Shown: in pieces, positions 1 through 6,167 of the stretch
Layout: each line of letters opens with the position of its first letter
Position numbering within the stretch: position 1 is the stretch's first letter
DNA from: JBFHNV01 sp965365655
Lineage (GTDB): Bacteria; Pseudomonadota; Gammaproteobacteria; HK1
Assembly (NCBI GenBank): GCA_965365655.1
Contig: CBDUCN010000305.1
Span: 1 to 6,167 of the forward strand
DNA: 6,167 bases
Reading direction: 5' to 3'
Notes under the pieces: model-generated
Database searches by the model: none
Seen by the model: only the letters and a program-made list of their open reading frames with translations
What the model was told of the DNA's origin: nothing
Position numbers and translations under genes: made by a program

Positions 1-142
1 CCTGCAGCCTGAAGAACAGCCCCTCGCCGGCCGCCGGAGCGCTCAGCGCGAGCAGCGCGACGCAGGCGGCGAGCAGGCCGCAGGCACGGCGCCCACGTGG
101 CGCGGGGCCCCGCTGGCGGGGCCTGTAGACTGGGCGGCGCAT
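1..142 (-). CDS. N-terminal part of a secreted protein (runs off the left edge)
   Basis: Reading leftward from an ATG at 142 gives 47 codons that stay open to the window edge. The start looks like a signal peptide: an Arg-rich n-region (residues 1-19), a hydrophobic stretch at about 20-35 (CGLLAACVALLALSAP) and a likely signal peptidase I site around Ala37-Gly39. The mature part visible is only EGLFFRLQ. That beginning resembles the first beta strand of TraB/GumN-family proteins, which often open with GLL(F/W)R(V/I) before a GT-H motif, but the diagnostic part lies outside the window, so this is a guess. The gene is divergent from ycgL. A TATACT hexamer (151-156, minus strand) lies so close to the ATG that the leader would be almost absent, and no Shine-Dalgarno is seen. 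The N-terminal codons also hold an inverted repeat (106-123). Confidence 0.55.
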   Translation of the reverse strand, partial: MRRPVYRPRQRGPAPRGRRACGLLAACVALLALSAPAAGEGLFFRLQ

Positions 143-221
143 CGCCGAGGAGTATATCTTCCGCGATCATGACGCGGCGCCGCGGGCGACCGCGCGCCCC
201 TGCCCCGAACGTGCCGATCGG
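143..221. promoter_or_regulatory. Divergent intergenic region with a possible -10 element
   Basis: This 79-nt gap between the divergent secreted-protein gene and ycgL should hold promoters for both. The only AT-rich patch is at 151-160. It reads TATACT on the minus strand (151-156, five of six to the sigma-70 -10 box) and TATATC on the plus strand (153-158). No convincing -35 hexamer stands at 16-18 nt from either. An 18-codon Arg/Pro-rich frame (169-225, plus) ends by overlapping the ycgL start as ATGA. It has no well-placed ribosome site, so it is not called as a gene. Confidence 0.25.
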
Positions 222-479
222 ATGAAGTGCTGGATCTACAAGGGCAAGCGCCGCGAGGAGACCTACCTCTACCTGCCGCAGGAGGACGACGTCTCGCGCG
301 TGCCCGACGGGCTGCTGGACGCGATGGGCCCGCTGGAGCTGGTGATGAGCCTCACCCTGTCGTCCCGGCGCACGCTGGCCCGCGCGGATCCCGAGGAGGT
401 CATGGCGCAGCTGCGCGAGCGCGGGTTCTATCTCCAGCTTCCGCCGGTGGACACTCCGGGACCCGACCGCATACAGTGA
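222..479 (+). CDS. ycgL: YcgL domain-containing protein
   Basis: An 85-residue protein matching the YcgL family (DUF709) over its length. It has the opening MKCWIYKGKRREETYLYL, the central FSRVP-like segment (SRVPDGLLDAMG, about residues 25-36), the LVMSLTLSSRRTLARAD block (40-56) and the terminal GFYLQLPP signature (68-75). The family is small (roughly 85-110 residues), soluble and typical of Gammaproteobacteria. Its biochemical role is not established. The ATG at 222 is chosen because the family alignment begins there and no upstream in-frame start exists. The ribosome site is weak. In many relatives ycgL sits beside rnd (RNase D); here it is 31 nt upstream of a crp-type gene on the same strand, so the two are probably co-transcribed. 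Confidence 0.92.
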   Translation: MKCWIYKGKRREETYLYLPQEDDVSRVPDGLLDAMGPLELVMSLTLSSRRTLARADPEEVMAQLRERGFYLQLPPVDTPGPDRIQ

Positions 480-510
480 CACCCGTCGTTCGCCGACCGG
501 GACCCCGGCC

Positions 511-1140
511 ATGAGCCGCGCCGCCGCCCCCGTCCTCCAGCGCTACTTCGAGCAGAACCAGCGCCGCACCTTCAACCCGGGGGCGGTGATCATCAGTGCC
601 GGCGACTTCTCGAACTCGCTGTACTACATCCTGAAGGGCTCGGTGTCGGTGATCCTCGAGGACCAGGACGGTCACGAGATGGTGCTGGCCTACCTCAACG
701 CGGGCGACTTCTTCGGCGAGGTCGGGCTGTTCGACGAGCGCCACGAGCGCAGCGCGTGGGTGCGCGCGCGCTCGAAGTGCGAGGTCGCCCAGATCAGCTA
801 CGAGCGGCTGCAGCAGCTGTGCCGGGACGAGCCGGACGTGATCCTCGCGATGCTGATGGATCTCTCGCTGCGGGTGCGCGACACCAGCCGCAAGGTGGGC
901 GACCTGGCGTTCAAGGACGTGGCCGGGCGCATCGCGCGCGCGCTGCTCGATCTGTGCGACCAGCCGGACGCGAAGCCGCGCAAGGACGGCGTCGCGATCC
1001 AGGTCACCCGCCAGGAGCTCGGGCGCATCGTCGGCTGCTCGCGGGAGATGGCGAGCCGGGTGCTGAAGGGCATGGAGGAGCGCGGCACGGTCAGCGTCGA
1101 GGGTCGCACGGTGGTGGTTCACCACGGGCCGCCGGCCTGA
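511..1140 (+). CDS. crp: CRP/Vfr/Clp-type cyclic-nucleotide-responsive transcription regulator
   Basis: This 209-residue protein aligns end to end with E. coli CRP and Pseudomonas Vfr (about 210 residues). The cyclic-nucleotide domain covers about residues 10-120, including LYYILKGSVSV (37-47), YLNAGDFFGEVGLF (61-74) and ERSAWVRA (79-86). Residues equivalent to the E. coli cAMP contacts are present: Gly69, Glu70, Arg80, Ser81, and Thr125-Ser126 in the dimer helix. The DNA-binding domain carries the helix-turn-helix TRQELGRIVGCSREMASRVLK (about 166-186). Arg178, Glu179 and Arg183 match the E. coli base-contacting R180, E181 and R185, so a TGTGA-N6-TCACA-like site is expected. The SREM form and KVGDLAF hinge are closer to Vfr/Clp than to enteric CRP. 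Whether the ligand is cAMP or, as reported for Xanthomonas Clp, cyclic di-GMP cannot be settled here, although the retained contacts favour cAMP. The start at 511 fits the family length; its ribosome site is poor. Confidence 0.93.
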   Translation: MSRAAAPVLQRYFEQNQRRTFNPGAVIISAGDFSNSLYYILKGSVSVILEDQDGHEMVLAYLNAGDFFGEVGLFDERHERSAWVRARSKCEVAQISYERLQQLCRDEPDVILAMLMDLSLRVRDTSRKVGDLAFKDVAGRIARALLDLCDQPDAKPRKDGVAIQVTRQELGRIVGCSREMASRVLKGMEERGTVSVEGRTVVVHHGPPA

Positions 1141-1150
1141 CCGCACGCCG

Positions 1151-1173
1151 GGCCCGGCGCGCGGTGCCGGGCC
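1151..1173. terminator. GC hairpin in the convergent crp/kdsD gap
   Basis: A perfect 8-bp inverted repeat (GGCCCGGC at 1151-1158, GCCGGGCC at 1166-1173) extends inward by a G-T and a C-G pair to leave a 3-nt loop. It fills the 34-nt gap between the stop codons of two convergent genes, where a bidirectional transcription end is expected. Neither strand has a T-run after the stem, so it is not a classical intrinsic terminator. It may act as a pause or 3'-end-protecting structure. Confidence 0.45.
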
Positions 1174-1174
1174 G

Positions 1175-2191
1175 CTACAGGTTGCAGTCGAACAGGTGCA
1201 GCAGCCCCTGCAGCCGCTCCCCGTCGACCACCAGCAGCACCGTGATGTTGCGCTGCTCCATGATCTCCACCGCCTCCTGCACGCGGGTGTCCGCGCTGAT
1301 GGTCAGCGGGTTCACCGACATGATCCGGTCCGCCTTCAGCGACAGCGCGTCGGCGCCGTGGTTCTCGAGCGTGCGCCGCAGGTCGCCGTCGGTGACCACG
1401 CCGACGATACGCTCGCCGTCCATCACGACGCAGATCCCCAGGCGGCCCGTGGACACCACGTGGAGCAGGTCCATCAGCGTCGTGTCCGCGGTCACGAGCG
1501 GGAGGTTGTCCGACTTCATCACGTCCCGCGCGCGCTGCAGCAGCCGCCGGCCGAGGCTTCCGCCGGGATGCAGCTCCGCGAACTCGTCGGCCTGGAAGCC
1601 CCGCGACGTCATCAGCGCCATCGCGAGCGCGTCGCCCAGCGCGAGCGCGGCGGTGGTCGACGCGGTGGGCGCGAGGCGCAGCGGGCAGGCCTCCTCCGCG
1701 ACCGACGCGTCGAGGTGGAAGGTCGCGTGGCGCGCGAGCGTCGAGCGGGGATTGCCGGTCATCGCGACCAGCGAGATCCGGCGCTCCTCGAGGAACGGGA
1801 TCAGGCGCACGATCTCCTCCGTCTCGCCGGAGTAGGACAGCGCCAGCACGACGTCGTCGGCGCCGAGCATCCCGAGGTCGCCGTGCCACGCCTCGCCCGG
1901 GTGCATGAAGAAGCTGCGGGTCCCGGTGCTCGCGAGCGTCGCCGAGATCTTGCGCGCGACGATCCCCGACTTGCCCATGCCCGTGCACACGAGCCGCCCC
2001 GGCGACGCGAGGATCAGCTCGACGGCGCCGTCGAAGCTGTCCGAGAGCCGGCCGCTCAGCGCCTCCAGCGCCCGCATCTCGATGCGCAGCACGTCTCTCG
2101 CGACGTCGGCGTGCGTCGTGGCGGCGCCTCCCGGGCGCTCGCCACCGGAGTCCACCGCGCGCCCGCCGGCCGGTGTCGCGCCCCGCTTCAC
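1175..2191 (-). CDS. kdsD: D-arabinose-5-phosphate isomerase (KdsD/KpsF/GutQ family)
   Basis: Interconverts D-ribulose 5-phosphate and D-arabinose 5-phosphate, the first step toward Kdo for lipopolysaccharide or capsule, in the cytoplasm. The 338-residue protein has a SIS sugar-isomerase domain (about 35-205) followed by two CBS repeats (about 220-275 and 285-335), as in the E. coli enzyme of 328 residues. Motifs include GMGKSG (71-76), HPGEAWHGDLGM, SYSGETEE (119-126), EEACPLRLAPT and ELHPGGSLGRRLL. The catalytic residues K59, E111, E152 and H193 of E. coli correspond to Lys74, Glu126, Glu167 and His208. The start is a GTG overlapping the doeB stop as GTGA, implying translational coupling; no clear Shine-Dalgarno precedes it. 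The N-terminus is about 15-20 residues longer than usual, so a downstream start is possible. The C-terminus is unusual: it stops at LLHLFDCNL, where relatives continue LHMHDLLRAGVV. No kdsC or lpt genes are nearby, so this may be a second isomerase copy. Confidence 0.93.
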   Translation of the reverse strand: MKRGATPAGGRAVDSGGERPGGAATTHADVARDVLRIEMRALEALSGRLSDSFDGAVELILASPGRLVCTGMGKSGIVARKISATLASTGTRSFFMHPGEAWHGDLGMLGADDVVLALSYSGETEEIVRLIPFLEERRISLVAMTGNPRSTLARHATFHLDASVAEEACPLRLAPTASTTAALALGDALAMALMTSRGFQADEFAELHPGGSLGRRLLQRARDVMKSDNLPLVTADTTLMDLLHVVSTGRLGICVVMDGERIVGVVTDGDLRRTLENHGADALSLKADRIMSVNPLTISADTRVQEAVEIMEQRNITVLLVVDGERLQGLLHLFDCNL

Positions 2192-3234
2192 GGCGCGCCG
2201 CCGTCGAAGTCGGCCGCGATCACCGCGAGGCAGTCCCCGTGGCCGACCAGCCCGGGATGGTGCCGCGACACCAGCAGCCCGTCGCAGCCCGCGCGGTACT
2301 CGTGCGGCGGCTCCGCCGGGCGGCTGAAGTTGTGCACGCGCGCGATGACGTCGCCGGCGCGCACCTCGTGCGCGAGCGGCGCGAGGAACTCGACGATGCC
2401 GTCGTGATCGCTGACGCAGAACGCGCCCGGGCCGTCGGTGGTGAGCAGGCGCGACGCCGGCCCCGGCCGCGGCCGCCGCGCGTGGCGCCCGCCGCCGGCC
2501 TCCAGCACGCCCAGGTGCGCGAGCAGGTTGACCACCCCGCGCTCGGCGATCGCGACGGTCTCCGGGACGGCCGTGCCGCCGCCGCCGAGCTCGGTGGACA
2601 CGAACAGCTTGCCGAGATCCTCGACCACCGTGTCCAGCAGCCCCTCGGCGTCCAGCTCCTCGAGCACCAGCCCGTACGGCGCGTCGAACGCGCGCAGCGC
2701 GGCCAGCGTCGCCTGCATCCGCGCCGGGTCCGGCAGGCGGTGCACGATGGCGCTGGGCGCGAAGGTCAGCGTCCTGCCGCCGGAGTGGATGTCGAGCACG
2801 GCGTCCGCGCGCTGCACCAGCTCGCGGTACACGAAGTCCGCGATCATCTGCGTCACGCCGCCGCGCGGGTCACCGGGGAACGTGCGGTTCATGTTGCCGC
2901 CGTCGATCGGCGACGTGCGCCGGCCGGCGCGCACCGCGGGCAGGTTCAGGGCCGGCATGATGAAGACCGTGCCGCGCACGTCGGCGGCCTCGATCTCGCG
3001 CGCGAGGTTCATCAGCGCGATCGGCCCCTCGTACTCGTCGCCGTGGTTGCCCCCGGTGAGGAGCACGGTGGGACCCGCGCCGCCGGCGATCACGACCAGC
3101 GGCACCTGCACCGAGCCCCACGCGGAGTCGTCGCGCGAGTGCGGCACCGTGAGGTGCCCGAAATGCTTGCCGCGCGCCTCCAGGTCGACCGAGACCGACA
3201 CCCGCGAGCGGCGCTCGGCGGGTTGCGCGCTCAC
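2188..3234 (-). CDS. doeB: N-alpha-acetyl-L-2,4-diaminobutyrate deacetylase-like (DoeB) zinc hydrolase, AstE/aspartoacylase family
   Basis: DoeB removes the acetyl group from N-alpha-acetyl-L-2,4-diaminobutyrate during ectoine degradation, giving diaminobutyrate and acetate. The 348-residue protein belongs to the succinylglutamate desuccinylase/aspartoacylase (M14-like) fold. DoeB-type blocks seen are SRDDSAWGSV (33-42), TGGNHGDEYEGP (60-71), AGRRTSPIDGGNMNRTFPG (103-121), DIHSGG (148-153), VSTELGGGGT (212-221) and a C-terminal GLLVSRHHPGLVGHGDCLAV. Predicted zinc ligands are His64, Glu67 and His150; Glu215 is the likely general base, and Arg105/Asn114/Arg117 bind the carboxylate. An Arg/Pro-rich linker at about 247-262 joins the catalytic and C-terminal beta domains. 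The start taken is GTG at 3234, which lacks a strong ribosome site. Its stop overlaps kdsD by 4 nt; thiC lies 79 nt upstream on the same strand. No other ectoine gene (doeA, doeC, doeD) is in view, so the true substrate could be another N-acyl amino acid. Confidence 0.85.
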   Translation of the reverse strand: MSAQPAERRSRVSVSVDLEARGKHFGHLTVPHSRDDSAWGSVQVPLVVIAGGAGPTVLLTGGNHGDEYEGPIALMNLAREIEAADVRGTVFIMPALNLPAVRAGRRTSPIDGGNMNRTFPGDPRGGVTQMIADFVYRELVQRADAVLDIHSGGRTLTFAPSAIVHRLPDPARMQATLAALRAFDAPYGLVLEELDAEGLLDTVVEDLGKLFVSTELGGGGTAVPETVAIAERGVVNLLAHLGVLEAGGGRHARRPRPGPASRLLTTDGPGAFCVSDHDGIVEFLAPLAHEVRAGDVIARVHNFSRPAEPPHEYRAGCDGLLVSRHHPGLVGHGDCLAVIAADFDGGAP

Positions 3235-3313
3235 TGCGCCGCCCGCCGGCTCGCCGGGCTCCGGGCCGCCCGATGCTCCCGGCGCCGCCTCGTGCGCAAC
3301 CGGCCGTGCCCGC

Positions 3314-5194
<1,881 letters not shown>

Positions 5195-5207
5195 GTGCTC
5201 GCGTCTC

Positions 5208-5248
5208 CTCCCGGTGAGTCGGGTGCAGTGGCGGGGCCGCACCGGGAG
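5208..5248 (-). promoter_or_regulatory. Shine-Dalgarno-sequestering hairpin (riboswitch expression platform)
   Basis: On the minus strand CTCCCGGTG (5248-5240) and CACCGGGAG (5216-5208) form a perfect 9-bp inverted repeat around a 23-nt loop. The right arm contains most of the thiC Shine-Dalgarno (5212-5204), which sits 10 nt before the ATG, so the folded hairpin should block initiation. No T-run follows, pointing to translational rather than transcriptional control. A competing helix is visible. The 3' side of the aptamer (GGGAAGCGG, 5290-5282) can pair with CCGCT (5255-5251) and TCCC (5247-5244), with 3 nt bulged. That would consume the left arm and free the Shine-Dalgarno when TPP is absent. 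Confidence 0.7.
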
Positions 5249-5282
5249 AGAGCGGGAATTCGGGGCCCGAGGGCCGCGGAGC

Positions 5283-5366
5283 CGCTTCCCTGCGCCGGCA
5301 TGACCCGGGTCAGGTTCGAAGGGTTTTTCTCAGCGATCCGCGCGTCGCGCGGCCGCACCCCCAGCG
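5283..5366 (-). ncRNA. TPP riboswitch aptamer (THI element) in the thiC leader
   Basis: The minus strand shows the conserved TPP-aptamer segments in order: GGGGGTGC after the P1 strand, CTGAGA (5333-5328), AACCCTTCGAACCTGA, the TCATGCCGGCG segment and the closing AGGGAAGCG. P1 forms between CGCT (5366-5363) and AGCG (5286-5283). P3 carries an added GC hairpin, CCGCGC-GAC-GCGCGG (5352-5338). TPP binding stabilises P1 and, through the downstream hairpin, should turn thiC translation off. The aptamer ends 88 nt before the thiC ATG, and its position directly upstream of thiC supports both calls. Confidence 0.96.
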
Positions 5367-5376
5367 TTTTCACGAC

Positions 5377-5403
5377 ATTAGACGCCGGACGGGGGGGATG
5401 CAA
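5377..5403 (-). promoter_or_regulatory. Candidate sigma-70 promoter for thiC
   Basis: Minus strand: TTGCAT (5403-5398) as -35 and TCTAAT (5382-5377, five of six to consensus) as -10, separated by 15 nt. Read instead as TAATGT, the -10 gives a 17-nt spacer with a weaker match. The spacer contains a run of seven C. The expected transcription start, about 5370, is just before the aptamer, which is what a riboswitch leader needs. No other good promoter is seen between the toxin gene stop and the aptamer. Confidence 0.55.
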
Positions 5404-5434
5404 CGGGTGCTGCACGGGGCCATCGTGGAGGCGT

Positions 5435-5851
5435 CTACAGCGTTTCCCGTACCCCGAGGAACTCCTCCGGCGTGTAGACCGTCAAGCCGCCGCTGCGGAA
5501 GCCGGCCTGGTCCCGGGTCACGATGACCTCTATACCCGCGTGGCGTGCGGCCTCGTGAAGCACCGCATCCTCGAAATCGGCGAACGCGAGCCGCACCGCG
5601 TCGAGAAGCACCGTCCGGTTGACCGCCGCGATGTCGACCAGCGCGAGCAAGCGCTCGATCGCCTCGTCTGCCGCGGCGCCACCGCGTGCGCGGGCCACGA
5701 GATAGTGCACCGTGGTCACCGTGGTCGCGCACAGATAGCCGCTCATGGCGCCCTGCTCGAGCAGGCTGAACAGGCGCGCAGCCGGCCCTGCGAACGGGGC
5801 CCTGTCGATGAGCAGGTCGAGCACGACGTTGGTGTCGACCAGGACCCTCAC
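5435..5851 (-). CDS. PIN-domain ribonuclease toxin (VapC-like, PIN_3 type)
   Basis: A 138-residue single PIN domain, the usual size for toxins of type II systems. It opens with VLVDTNVVLDLL (Asp6 is the first metal ligand) and has CATTVTTVHYLVARA (41-55), typical of the PIN_3 branch. ADFEDAV (91-97) carries acidic residues Asp92, Glu94 and Asp95, and IVTRDQAGF (110-118) supplies Asp114. The C-terminal YTPEEFL is also typical. The full acidic set needed for Mg/Mn-dependent RNA cleavage is present, so the toxin should be active. The start is a GTG that overlaps the antitoxin stop as GTGA, giving coupled translation with antitoxin made first. Target RNA cannot be predicted from sequence. The gene ends 32 nt before the thiC -35 element with no visible terminator. 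Confidence 0.9.
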   Translation of the reverse strand: MRVLVDTNVVLDLLIDRAPFAGPAARLFSLLEQGAMSGYLCATTVTTVHYLVARARGGAAADEAIERLLALVDIAAVNRTVLLDAVRLAFADFEDAVLHEAARHAGIEVIVTRDQAGFRSGGLTVYTPEEFLGVRETL

Positions 5852-6093
5852 CGGTGCTTGTCCACCAGGTGGCGGCGGTAGTCCGATTCGTCGACAGGGG
5901 CATCCGCCAGGATGCCGCGCAGGGATGCGACCAGCGGGGTGGATTGGGTGTCTTCAGCCGGCGCGCCGGGAACGTCCAACACCCGGAAATAGTCCGCGAC
6001 CATCTGCGATACGGATCTTCCGGTCAGCCGGCTGTGGGCCTTGGCCCGCCGCACCAGCGCCTCGTCGAGTCGCAGGGTGAGCTTCGTCTGCAT
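5848..6093 (-). CDS. Ribbon-helix-helix antitoxin (DUF6364-like) of the PIN toxin pair
   Basis: An 81-residue protein. Its first 40 residues look like a ribbon-helix-helix DNA-binding domain: the strand KLTLRLD (4-10), helix ALVRRAKAHSRLTG and the turn plus second helix SVSQMVADYFRVL (27-39). After a short linker, the tail TPLVASLRGILADAPVDESDYRRHLVDKHR matches the conserved end of DUF6364-family antitoxins and probably wraps the toxin. The ATG at 6093 follows a GGAG at a spacing of 7 nt. It precedes and overlaps the PIN toxin gene, the standard antitoxin-first order. The domain probably binds the inverted repeat just upstream and represses the operon. Confidence 0.88.
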   Translation of the reverse strand: MQTKLTLRLDEALVRRAKAHSRLTGRSVSQMVADYFRVLDVPGAPAEDTQSTPLVASLRGILADAPVDESDYRRHLVDKHR

Positions 6094-6115
6094 CGCCGTG
6101 CTCCATCGCCGTCAT

Positions 6116-6153
6116 GCGTGACGTACAGAATATCTTCCTTTTGTACGTCACGC
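6116..6153 (-). promoter_or_regulatory. Inverted-repeat operator/promoter of the toxin-antitoxin operon
   Basis: GCGTGACGTACA (6116-6127) and TGTACGTCACGC (6142-6153) are perfect 12-nt inverted arms around a 14-nt AT-rich core. With one bulged C the symmetry extends three more bases on each side (CAT at 6113-6115, ATG at 6155-6157). On the minus strand a TATTCT (6132-6127) could serve as -10, giving a leader of about 25 nt before the antitoxin ATG; no good -35 is seen. Position and symmetry fit autoregulation by the ribbon-helix-helix antitoxin. Confidence 0.65.
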
Positions 6154-6167
6154 CATGCGCGGGCCCG

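Noticed and set aside
102..123. Inverted repeat GGCCCCGC-TG-GCGGGGCC as a terminator or operator
   Set aside because: It lies within the N-terminal codons of the secreted protein, has a 2-nt loop and no T-run, and such GC palindromes arise easily at this base composition.
400..1146. A 248-codon minus-strand frame opposite crp
   Set aside because: It is antisense to a clear CRP protein and shows only Arg/His/Leu/Ala-rich sequence with no recognisable domain.
5195..5242. Upstream in-frame ATG at 5242 as the thiC start
   Set aside because: It adds 16 residues not found in the family, lies inside the sequestering hairpin, and has no ribosome site as good as the one before 5194.
5261..5280. Small GGCC stem in the thiC leader as an intrinsic terminator
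   Set aside because: The stem is only 4-5 bp and no T-run follows on the minus strand; the strong downstream hairpin better explains regulation.
6090..6167. CRP-binding site near the toxin-antitoxin operator (GTGA...TCAC)
   Set aside because: The arms contain GTGAC/GTCAC, but the spacing and flanks do not fit TGTGA-N6-TCACA.

Overview
This 6.2-kb, very GC-rich window looks like chromosomal DNA of a gammaproteobacterium. Two genes point there. One is a YcgL-domain protein, a family largely confined to that class. The other is a CRP of the Vfr/Clp type that keeps the cAMP contacts and recognition helix of the E. coli protein. DoeB-type deacetylases are known from ectoine-using, often halophilic proteobacteria, so a high-GC halophilic or environmental lineage is plausible, but the genus cannot be read from the sequence. 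Coding density is high and no insertion sequence, tRNA, rRNA or CRISPR array was seen.

Layout: (a) 1-142, minus strand: the first 47 codons of a secreted protein that runs off the left edge. (b) 222-1140, plus strand: ycgL then a crp-type regulator, 31 nt apart. (c) 1141-1174: a short convergent gap filled by a strong GC hairpin. (d) 1175-5194, minus strand, transcribed right to left: thiC, a doeB-like deacetylase and kdsD. doeB and kdsD overlap by 4 nt; thiC is 79 nt upstream of doeB. (e) 5195-5403, minus strand: the thiC leader, with a candidate sigma-70 promoter, a full TPP riboswitch aptamer, and an expression platform whose hairpin hides the thiC Shine-Dalgarno. (f) 5435-6093, minus strand: a type II toxin-antitoxin pair (DUF6364-like ribbon-helix-helix antitoxin, PIN-domain toxin, 4-nt overlap), preceded by a perfect 12-bp inverted repeat around an AT-rich core that is a good candidate autoregulatory operator.

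How the genes work together: ThiC makes the pyrimidine half of thiamine and is expected to be shut off by TPP through its leader. The two genes after it act in unrelated pathways (N-acetyl-diaminobutyrate deacetylation and the first step toward Kdo/LPS). They are translationally coupled to each other and might be reached by transcription from the thiC promoter, since no intrinsic terminator is visible between thiC and doeB. The toxin-antitoxin module is an accessory insertion-type unit upstream of thiC.

No new multi-gene system was found. The points most worth checking are the readable switching mechanism of the riboswitch, the unusual thiC-doeB-kdsD arrangement, and the toxin-antitoxin operator.
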